From the NCBI RefSeq assembly GCF_029223585.1, contig NZ_CP119423.1:2480001-2544000 (forward strand): 64,000 bases of DNA, read 5' to 3'. This DNA is from Photobacterium sp. DA100. Its GTDB lineage: Bacteria; Pseudomonadota; Gammaproteobacteria; Enterobacterales; Vibrionaceae. Each line of letters opens with the position of its first letter. The first letter of the stretch is position 1. The translations under genes were made by a program, and so were the position numbers. Positions 42,444 through 50,405 of the stretch are shown in pieces. The notes below the pieces were generated by a model. The model was not told the origin of the DNA. It searched no databases and saw only the letters and a list, made by a program, of their open reading frames with translations.

Positions 42444-43955
42444 TCACGCAAGGCTGGGGGTTGGCTCTTGCGGTTCCTCACTCATGATTTCCGCAACAAA
42501 CTGTGCTTTGGAACCCAGGATAATTTGCAATCCGCTGCCCCCGACTTTAATCACGCCCATAGCCCCTAGCTCTTGGATGCCTTTTTCATCAACCAGAGTA
42601 AGATCCTTTAGCTCAAGGCGAAGACGGGTAATACAGGCACCAATCGACGTAATGTTGTCTCGACCACCAATTTTGCTGATGATTTCACTGGCCAACGCCT
42701 GATTGTCCAGGGAGATCTCTACCCGCTGCTCGGCTTCCCGACCGACGGTCTTGAAGTCAAATTTGCGAATAGCAATCCTGAACACACTGTAATAAATCAC
42801 TGCCATGATTGGCCCCCACAAGAAGATGTTTAGCCAATTGGTCTTAAAGCCATCCATTGCGGGCAGAACGCCGAAGGACACAAAGTCGATGATACCGGCC
42901 GAGAAGGTTTTGCCGATATGGATATCAAGTGCGTAGGTCACCGAGTAAGAAATGCCCGCCATTATCGCGGAGAAAATGTACAGTACGGGTGCCACAAAAA
43001 TAAACGCAAATTCAACCGGTTCAGTGATCCCCGTGACAAAGGATGTCAGGGCAGCCGAGCCTAAAATACCCGCGGCGATTTTACGGTTCTTGTCATGGGC
43101 TTCGTGGTACATCGCCAAGCAAGCCGCCGGGAAGGCAAACATGTAGATGGCAAAGTTACCTGACAGGAACTTACCCGCGTCCTGGTACTGTTCGGTCGAG
43201 AAGGTTGTTACCCCATCTTCCAGCATCTTGAACCAAATCGTATAGTCACCATTGACCACGGTGCCGGCCGCTGTGGTGTACTCACCGAAAGAGAACCAGT
43301 AAGGGCTATAGAAAATATGGTGCAGGCCCACGGGGATCAGCGCACGTTCCATGAAGCCGTAGATGAATGTCGAAACATACATATTACCGCCGTTCGCCAT
43401 TACCGACAGGGCATCAATACCGGATTGGATGTAGGACCACACATAAGGCAGAACCAGACCAATCGCGAATGCACTGAATGCCGTCACAATCGGGACAAAA
43501 CGCTTGCCGGAGAAAAAGCCCAAGAAGTCAGGCAGGGTAATATCCGAAAACCTGGTGTACATATTGGCCGCCAGGATCCCGGCAATCAAGCCACCGAACA
43601 CACCGGTTTGCAGCGTCGGTATCCCCATGACCATGGCGTACCGGCCCCCGCCCATCGCCATTTCCGGGGTGATTCCCAGCGCCACCCCCATAGTCACATT
43701 CATTACCGCCATTGCAACCACGGCAGCCAGGGCCGCGATCCCCGAATCCTTGCTCAGCCCGACAGCGGCACCCACGGCAAACAGCAATGCCAAATTATCG
43801 AAGATGACACCACCGGCCCGCATCATCAGCGGCAAGTCGAGCTTCGCACCAAACGCCAGTAACAAACCCGCAGCGGGAAGAATAGAGATAGGCAGCATCA
43901 AAGCTTTACCGATGGAGGATAGCTTTGAGACACCATGCTTGATCTTATCAATCAT
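42444..43955 (-). CDS. PTS transporter EIICB, glucose/maltose family
   Basis: 503 residues. The IIC domain (about 1-390) has MLPISILPAAGLLLAFG, FLGFFSGKRFVPI, the GLHHIFY loop and ALTSFVTGITEPVEFAFIFVAP. The IIB domain (about 415-490) has the phosphorylated Cys in NITSIGACITRLRLEL. It takes up and phosphorylates a hexose or glucoside, drawing phosphate from a separate EIIA (none is encoded nearby). The exact sugar is not decidable. AAGGA precedes the ATG. A TTTCA-N9-TGAAA inverted repeat at 43998-44016 may be an operator. Confidence 0.88.
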   Translation of the reverse strand: MIDKIKHGVSKLSSIGKALMLPISILPAAGLLLAFGAKLDLPLMMRAGGVIFDNLALLFAVGAAVGLSKDSGIAALAAVVAMAVMNVTMGVALGITPEMAMGGGRYAMVMGIPTLQTGVFGGLIAGILAANMYTRFSDITLPDFLGFFSGKRFVPIVTAFSAFAIGLVLPYVWSYIQSGIDALSVMANGGNMYVSTFIYGFMERALIPVGLHHIFYSPYWFSFGEYTTAAGTVVNGDYTIWFKMLEDGVTTFSTEQYQDAGKFLSGNFAIYMFAFPAACLAMYHEAHDKNRKIAAGILGSAALTSFVTGITEPVEFAFIFVAPVLYIFSAIMAGISYSVTYALDIHIGKTFSAGIIDFVSFGVLPAMDGFKTNWLNIFLWGPIMAVIYYSVFRIAIRKFDFKTVGREAEQRVEISLDNQALASEIISKIGGRDNITSIGACITRLRLELKDLTLVDEKGIQELGAMGVIKVGGSGLQIILGSKAQFVAEIMSEEPQEPTPSLA

Positions 43956-44056
43956 AACCTGTCCTTGTATTTATTAATGTCTTTAGGGAGTTCCCTGTTT
44001 CACATCACGTATGAAATAAAAGACATGGTATTGGAAATCACCGGACCGAAGGTTAC

Positions 44057-44094
44057 AAAAACGAATGGCTTTGTAAGCCGCTGCTTACAAAGCC
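44057..44094 (-). terminator. intrinsic terminator after the EamA-family gene
   Basis: A perfect 12-bp stem GGCTTTGTAAGC/GCTTACAAAGCC with a 4-base loop (44067-44094), followed on the minus strand by ATTCGTTTTTG. It lies 41 bases past the exporter's stop. Confidence 0.75.
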
Positions 44095-44135
44095 TGTTGG
44101 AGCCTATCCATATCGTGGAATAATTGGCAGCAGAC

Positions 44136-45044
44136 TTATCGCTTGCGCGTCAGATACCAGCAGCAAAGCGAGGCGGCACTGACCATCACCACTCCCTGCC
44201 AGAACGTCGCGCCCAAGGTAATGCCAAATACCAGCGCCGAGAAAAGTGCCGACAGTATGGGCGTGAGATAAGACAGGGTGGCAAGCAGCACCATGTTGCC
44301 GCCAATGATGGCAATATTCCACAGCCCGTAGCCGCCGGCCATCGCAATGGCAGCCAACGCCAAATTCAGTAGCGCCTCACCACTCCATACCATAGGTGGT
44401 TGTTCAGTAAAGAAGTATTTCACCCATAGGGCTATTGCCGTAGCAATGAAAAACCAGGCAATCGCATTCTGACCGTTAGCCAAGCGTTTGGTGATATTGC
44501 AGTAGATAGCCCAAATGAAAGCACCGCTAAATGCCAGAGTATAACTGACCGGGTTGGTCGCCACATTGGCAGCCAAGCGGGTTAGTGACAAACCCTGTTC
44601 ACCGCTCACCGTCCATGCCACGCCCAAAAAAGCCATCGCCATGGCGGGATATAAAAGCTTGCTCACTTTTTGCCGGCTCACTACCACCGCCAACATGACA
44701 GTCAATGCTGGCCACAAGTAGTTAATCACGCTCATTTCAACGGTCTGCACCCTGTCATTAGCCATACCCAACGCTAAGGCCAAACACATCTCGTAACTGA
44801 CGAACAGCCCGCCGCCGATGAGCAAATAGCGAGGAGAAAAGCGGCTGAGCCTAGGCGCGCCGACAACCACCACCAGCAACACCGAGCTCAGGGTATAAAT
44901 CATTGCCGCGCCGCCTACCGGACCCAACTGCTCGGCAACGTTTCTGATAAAGGCAACGATAGAGCTCCACAGCAGGATAGCGACACATCCAGCCAAGGTA
45001 TATTTATGCTGAGAAACCAAAGAAAAAACGCCACATCTAAACAT
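44136..45044 (-). CDS. EamA/DMT transporter, YddG-like
   Basis: 302 residues with ten membrane helices in two five-helix repeats. The opening TLAGCVAILLWSSIVAFIRNVAEQLGPVGGAAMIY and the VEMSVINYLWPALTV block match YddG-type aromatic amino acid/metabolite exporters. It acts in the inner membrane; the substrate is inferred only from the family. It is monocistronic. Confidence 0.82.
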   Translation of the reverse strand: MFRCGVFSLVSQHKYTLAGCVAILLWSSIVAFIRNVAEQLGPVGGAAMIYTLSSVLLVVVVGAPRLSRFSPRYLLIGGGLFVSYEMCLALALGMANDRVQTVEMSVINYLWPALTVMLAVVVSRQKVSKLLYPAMAMAFLGVAWTVSGEQGLSLTRLAANVATNPVSYTLAFSGAFIWAIYCNITKRLANGQNAIAWFFIATAIALWVKYFFTEQPPMVWSGEALLNLALAAIAMAGGYGLWNIAIIGGNMVLLATLSYLTPILSALFSALVFGITLGATFWQGVVMVSAASLCCWYLTRKR

Positions 45045-45387
45045 AGAAAGCGGCTAGATTATCAAGCTTTTGCCGCTGACGGTTAGCCTATTTTGTTATC
45101 GATTATCAGTTAGTTTAAACACTTATAAAAACCATGGTCTTTATGCTTAATTTGTGACCGTCTGAGCAATGCTGCAAATGCAACTAGTGTAGCATCTGTT
45201 GTTATAAGCATCAGTTGGTCAAATCAAGAGCTATCACTTGTTGTATGTGATTTTTCACCAAAATGCTCTGGTTGATAAGGTGCAAAAAACGGCGCATAAG
45301 CCGGGAAGTATTTTGGTGAGGAAGTAAAAAGAATCGACCCTTAGGAAGTCGACCGAATAATAATCACATACCAAGGAGCTATGTCGT
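45045..45387. other. 343-base divergent promoter region, no gene seen
   Basis: The region lies between the EamA-family gene and the giant oxidoreductase gene. A GG-N10-GC match (45269-45284, TGGTTGATAAGGTGCA) and a short inverted repeat ATCAC-N9-GTGAT near 45232 are present, but no TATCA-N3-TGATA palindrome. Either a sigma-54 or a conventional promoter is possible. Confidence 0.35.
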
Positions 45388-48300
45388 ATGTCTACACTGA
45401 CACAAAGGAGCAATACGTCCCAGGGCACACCAACTTACCCAGGCCAATCAACCGTAATACATGGAAATGGTGCTGTCGCGCATGTCATGGATTACGTTTG
45501 TGGCGGTGTCATTGGATACCCCATTACCCCTTCGACTGAAATCTCAGAATTATACGAAGCATTCAGGGCGCAAGGCGGTTGCAATGTTTGGGGACAGCAC
45601 CCCTTCTTCTTCGAACCCGAAGGCGAACACTCAGCACAAAGTGGTGCACTCGGCGCGGCTCTGACCGGCGGAAAATATATATCAAATGCTTCCTCAAGCC
45701 AGGGGATCCTGTATGGCCTGGAGTCTCACTATGTGACCGTGGGCAAGAAAGCCGCAGGCTTTGTGCTTCACGTGGCGGCTCGTTCTGTCTCGCGCCATTC
45801 ACTGAATGTTATGGCCGGGCATGATGATGTTTACGCCCTACTTTCTGCTGGCTACACCACCCTATTTGCCAGCAACGCACAGGAAGCGGCAGACCTTGCG
45901 GCGATTTCATACCGTGTTAGTGCTCAATCGCTGATCCCGGTTGCCAATACCATGGATGGCTTTGCCACCAGCCACATCCAAAGCGAAGTGAAACTGCCAG
46001 AGCCTGAATTACTAAAACAGTACCTCGGCGACCCGACTGATCGCATCCCGGCACCAACCGAAGCCCAGCGTATGCTTTACGGTGCCAAAGGGCGTGTTTG
46101 GCAGCTAGGCCAATTCATCGAAAAATTCCAAGACCAGTTCTGGCCTGAAAAACTCAATGACCTCAAAGGCTATATCGCCAGCAACAGCGAAGCGATTGAA
46201 AAAGACAGCGCAGGCCAGTTCATTGAATCGACCAAGCCATTCCTGCCTGAGAGCCTGCAAAAGAAATGGCAGCGTGCTTGGCTCAACGCCTACGAAAAAG
46301 ATACCCGCCAGCGCGTCCCTGCCCTGATGGATACCCATAACCCAGGCTTGACCGGCGGGGTGCAGAACCAACCGGATTACCAGGCCGGGATTGTCGATCA
46401 TCGTAGCCACTTCCAAAATGACGTGCCGATGTTTATCGAGCAAGCCATGCAGGAATACGGCGAGCTCACCGGGCGATTCTATGCGCCCGTCATGGACTTC
46501 ATGTGCGACGATGCCGACTATGTCATTGTTGGCCTAGGCTCAGTTACCGATGATGCCGAAGCCGTGGCAGCGCATCTGCGTGAGCAAGGTCAGAAAGTCG
46601 GGGTTATTTCAATCAAGCAGCTTCATCCGTTCCCGGAAGCACAAATTGTCGAAAAGCTTGCCGGTAAAATGGCAGTGACTGTGCTTGAGCGCTGTGATGA
46701 AACCCGCCTGACCGCACGTATCTCCCGCGCCTTGTTCAAGGCACAGGAAAACGTGCAGAGCCCAAGGCATAAAGGTATTCCACCGCTGCAGCAGATCCCA
46801 ACCATCAGCACCGGTATTTTCGGGCTGGGCGGCCATGATCTGCAGCCTAAGCACCTGATCGCCGCGTTCGATAACATGCGCGATGACAATACCAAGCCGT
46901 TCTTCTATCTCGGCAGCCAGTTCTTCGATGCCAAGGCCACCGGTGAGCTTAAGGAAATCCAAGACCGCCTTCGTGCCGCCTATCCAGATACCGAACTGAT
47001 GGCACTGGAAACCGGCGAGAACCCTAACCTACTGCCTGAATCCGCACTTCGAGTTCGCTTCCACTCCGTAGGTGGTTACGGCACCATTGCCACCGGTAAA
47101 TTGCTCACCGATATCCTATCCGGAGCCTTGGGGCTGCACTCGAAGTCCATGCCGAAATACGGCTCTGAGAAAAGTGGTGCACCGACCAACTTCTTTATTA
47201 CTCTGTCGCCTGAGCCTATAAAGATCACCAATGCCGAACTGCAGCAAGTTGAAATCGTCCTGTCACCAGACCACAAGGTGTTCATGCACACCAACCCGCT
47301 GGCAGGCTTAAGCCCTAACGGTACTTTCATCCTGCAAACCCACCACGAGCCAGAGCAGGTATGGCAGGAAATCCCAGCGGCTGCCCGCCAGTTCATTCGT
47401 GACAACAACATCAACTTCTACATTGTCGATGCCTTCAAGGTCGCCCGTGAACAAGCACCATCCGCAGATCTCGAGATCAGGATGATGGGGATCGCCTTTA
47501 TCGGCGCGCTTTGCGGCCATGCCACCCAGGTCACCCAAGGTGCCGATGAAACCTTAATGCTTGAGCGCATCACCCAGCAGATCGCCAAGAAGTTCGGTGC
47601 CAAGGGCGAGAAAGTGGTTGCCAGTAACATGGCGGTGATCCGCGAAGGGATCCATGCGACCAAGCAGGTTTGCTACGCAGACTTCGAAGATGCTGACATT
47701 GCTGCAGCGGCAACAACCAAAGCCGATGCACCGAAACAGAAACAAGCCAGCTGTGGCCTGTTCGACCCATCCTACTTCAGCAATATCGCGGGTAAGCATT
47801 ATGCCGATGGTTCGATTGGCGAAGCACCGGTGATCCCGGGCTCGGGCATGTTCATGCCACCAGCCAGCGCGATCACCAAAGATAAAGGCCTGTTCCGGCT
47901 CAATGCCCCCAAGTTCGATGCCGACAAGTGTACCGGCTGTATGGAATGTACCATCGCCTGTCCTGACGGGGCGATCCCGAATGCGGTGCATGAGCTGCAC
48001 GATATCCTTTACGTGGCGATCGACAAGCTCAACATCCCACCAGCGCAGCGTGATGGCCTGAAAGCCAAAATGCCGCCGATTTTGGATGCGGTTCGCCAGT
48101 ACTACCGCACCGCGCCGAAGAACGAGTCACTACCGCTGCACCAAGTGGTCGCCAAAGTGGTCGACAGCATGACCTTTGATGATCCGGCGGTCTCACAGCA
48201 AATCGCTGGTATTTGCGTGGCGCTGGAATCGCTGCCTGTCAGCCGTACCAAGCCTTTCTTCGATGCCATGGAAAAAGCGGTTCCCGGCAGCGGTGGCTTG

Positions 48301-50403
48301 TTCTCGGTCGCCATCGATCCAAGCAAGTGTAGCGGTTGTATGGAATGTGTGGATGTCTGTGGCCCGAACGCGCTGCAGAAGGTCCGCCAGACCACTGAAA
48401 TGAACCAGCAGATGCACGAGCTGTTTAACACCTTGGCGGAAATGCCAAATACCCCAGCCCGCTTCCTGCAGCAGGGTATTACCGATGCCAGCGAGTCCAA
48501 GCGCTTGCTGCTTGATCGCAGCAACTACTACGCCATGAGCTCAGGCCACGGGGCGTGTCGTGGTTGTGGCGAGGTCACTGCATTGCGTCTAGTAACCTCG
48601 GTCAACCGTGCCCTGCAGCAGCAGCGTTACCAGTCGCACATCGCCAGCCTAGAGGAGATGATTGAGAAGCTGGAAGACAAGCAGCAATCATTGGCAGCTA
48701 TCGATGCAGAAAATACCCGTGCCGAGCGCATTGCCCGTACTATCAAAGTACTGGAGAAACGCCTGTACCACTTCGAATACGGACCAACCGGTAACGGGCC
48801 ATCTGATGCACTGATTGCCAACGCCACCGGTTGTAGTAGTGTCTACGCCTCGACTTTCCCGGCCAACCCATACAACGACCCATGGGTGAACAGCCTGTTC
48901 CAAGATACCCCGGCGGTTGCCAAGGGCTTGTTCGAGGGTGAAGCGGCCAACCAGCTCGAGCAGTTCAAGGCACTTCGCACTGCCAAGCTAGAGCTTGAAG
49001 ACATGTACGATGCCGAAGTTCATGACCGCCAGCTGCGTTATCTGGAATGGAGCCATTTGTCCGATCAGGAGCTTGGCCTGTTACCGACCGTATTCAGTAT
49101 CGGCGGTGACGGCGCGACCTATGACATCGGCTTTGGTGCCCTATCGCGCCTGCTTTCCACCAGCACGCCGATCAAGGTGTTCGTGCTCAATACCGGTAGT
49201 TACTCCAATACCGGGGGCCAGGCGTCTACCGCCAGCTTCACCGCGCAGGACTCCGACCTGAGCCGCTTCGGCAGCGCCCACAGCGGTAAGCAAGAATCGC
49301 GTAAAGAGCTGGGTATCATCGCGACCTTCCACCCGAAAGTCATGGTGGTACAAACCTCTACCGCCTTGCAGGGCCACTTCATGGCCAACTTGATGGAGTA
49401 CCTGAACTATCAAGACGCCCCTGCACTGTTTGATGTCTACACCCCATGTATGGGTGAGCACGGTATTGCCGATGACGCCAGTACCCGCCACTCCCGCCTG
49501 GCAGTCGAAAGCCGCATGAGTCCAGTGTTTGTCCACGACCCACGCAAGGGCGCAACCCTGGCCGAGCGCTTCTCTATCGAAGGCAACCCTGAGCTGCAGC
49601 ATGACTGGGCAACCCATACCATTAGCTTTATTGACAGTGACGGTATGACCCAGTTGAAACAAGTGCCGTTTACTCCGGCTGATTTCTCACTCTATGAAGG
49701 GCGCTTCAAGAAACACTTCAACCCAGTATCTGACGAGCAACACGCGGTTGAGATAGCTGAATACGTCACAATGAGTGCGGATGAACGCAGTGGCAAGACA
49801 CCGTTTATCTGGGCAACGGATAAACAGCAGCACCTGATCAAGCTGAGTGTGTCCAGCTCGATTGTCGCCCTGACCGAAGAGCGCTTACGCAACTGGCACA
49901 TGCTGCAATACCTAAGCGGCCAGCATGTCACGAATATTGACCAGCAGTACCAACTGCAGATCAATGAGTGGAAACAGCGTTACCACAACGCGATGGACAG
50001 CAACGAGCAGACCATCGAAACCATCGCCAATGGCTTGGCGGAACTGGCTATGGCTGCTTCGCCCAATGTGGCCAATAGCATCCCGGTCACCCAGATAGAT
50101 AGCAGCTCAGCTGCCCCACAAGCGTCTACTAGTACTCAAGGGGACTTGCCGCTTGTCACCATCAACGAGGACGAAAAAGGCCAGTGCACCGACTGCAAAA
50201 CCTGCTACCAGCAATTGAGTGAGCTGTTTGAGAAGACCACGATTGTTGAAAACGGTGAAGCCAAGGTCATCAGCCAGGTGATCCCTAATGCACTGGAAAC
50301 CGTCGAACTCAGCGATGAGTTGATCAAGCGAGCCTCGCGCATTGCCGATGAGTGCGATGCGGAAATTATCCACTTCAACGCGCCTGCGTCGGTGGAGGTG
50401 TAG
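45388..50403 (+). CDS. giant 2-oxoacid (pyruvate):ferredoxin/flavodoxin oxidoreductase
   Basis: 1671 residues; ordinary PFOR/NifJ is about 1170-1200. Domain order: alpha pyrimidine-binding (about 20-260; GGVIGYPITPSTEI), domain II (about 370-520), gamma (about 555-770; GGYGTIATGKLL), two 4Fe-4S motifs (C848/851/854/858 and C981/984/987/991), and the TPP domain (C1057, C1060, C1149; GDG at 1240-1242, then NTGSYSNTGGQAS). Two additions stand out: a coiled-coil insert (about 1080-1125) within the proximal cluster loop, and a C-terminal extension of about 300 residues ending in CTDCKTC (1600-1606). It would oxidise pyruvate or another 2-oxoacid to acyl-CoA, CO2 and low-potential electrons. AAGGAG lies 9 bases before the ATG. 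The Nfn-like gene begins 2 bases after its stop. Confidence 0.88.
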   Translation: MSTLTQRSNTSQGTPTYPGQSTVIHGNGAVAHVMDYVCGGVIGYPITPSTEISELYEAFRAQGGCNVWGQHPFFFEPEGEHSAQSGALGAALTGGKYISNASSSQGILYGLESHYVTVGKKAAGFVLHVAARSVSRHSLNVMAGHDDVYALLSAGYTTLFASNAQEAADLAAISYRVSAQSLIPVANTMDGFATSHIQSEVKLPEPELLKQYLGDPTDRIPAPTEAQRMLYGAKGRVWQLGQFIEKFQDQFWPEKLNDLKGYIASNSEAIEKDSAGQFIESTKPFLPESLQKKWQRAWLNAYEKDTRQRVPALMDTHNPGLTGGVQNQPDYQAGIVDHRSHFQNDVPMFIEQAMQEYGELTGRFYAPVMDFMCDDADYVIVGLGSVTDDAEAVAAHLREQGQKVGVISIKQLHPFPEAQIVEKLAGKMAVTVLERCDETRLTARISRALFKAQENVQSPRHKGIPPLQQIPTISTGIFGLGGHDLQPKHLIAAFDNMRDDNTKPFFYLGSQFFDAKATGELKEIQDRLRAAYPDTELMALETGENPNLLPESALRVRFHSVGGYGTIATGKLLTDILSGALGLHSKSMPKYGSEKSGAPTNFFITLSPEPIKITNAELQQVEIVLSPDHKVFMHTNPLAGLSPNGTFILQTHHEPEQVWQEIPAAARQFIRDNNINFYIVDAFKVAREQAPSADLEIRMMGIAFIGALCGHATQVTQGADETLMLERITQQIAKKFGAKGEKVVASNMAVIREGIHATKQVCYADFEDADIAAAATTKADAPKQKQASCGLFDPSYFSNIAGKHYADGSIGEAPVIPGSGMFMPPASAITKDKGLFRLNAPKFDADKCTGCMECTIACPDGAIPNAVHELHDILYVAIDKLNIPPAQRDGLKAKMPPILDAVRQYYRTAPKNESLPLHQVVAKVVDSMTFDDPAVSQQIAGICVALESLPVSRTKPFFDAMEKAVPGSGGLFSVAIDPSKCSGCMECVDVCGPNALQKVRQTTEMNQQMHELFNTLAEMPNTPARFLQQGITDASESKRLLLDRSNYYAMSSGHGACRGCGEVTALRLVTSVNRALQQQRYQSHIASLEEMIEKLEDKQQSLAAIDAENTRAERIARTIKVLEKRLYHFEYGPTGNGPSDALIANATGCSSVYASTFPANPYNDPWVNSLFQDTPAVAKGLFEGEAANQLEQFKALRTAKLELEDMYDAEVHDRQLRYLEWSHLSDQELGLLPTVFSIGGDGATYDIGFGALSRLLSTSTPIKVFVLNTGSYSNTGGQASTASFTAQDSDLSRFGSAHSGKQESRKELGIIATFHPKVMVVQTSTALQGHFMANLMEYLNYQDAPALFDVYTPCMGEHGIADDASTRHSRLAVESRMSPVFVHDPRKGATLAERFSIEGNPELQHDWATHTISFIDSDGMTQLKQVPFTPADFSLYEGRFKKHFNPVSDEQHAVEIAEYVTMSADERSGKTPFIWATDKQQHLIKLSVSSSIVALTEERLRNWHMLQYLSGQHVTNIDQQYQLQINEWKQRYHNAMDSNEQTIETIANGLAELAMAASPNVANSIPVTQIDSSSAAPQASTSTQGDLPLVTINEDEKGQCTDCKTCYQQLSELFEKTTIVENGEAKVISQVIPNALETVELSDELIKRASRIADECDAEIIHFNAPASVEV

Positions 50404-50405
50404 AT

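Noticed and set aside
45269..45284. Sigma-54-like match before the giant oxidoreductase
   Set aside because: GG-N10-GC spacing is present but the flanking bases are poor and no TATCA-N3-TGATA palindrome lies upstream, so it was not called as a promoter.
45388..50403. NifJ name suggesting nitrogen fixation
   Set aside because: No nif genes occur in the window and the flavoprotein partner points to general 2-oxoacid metabolism.
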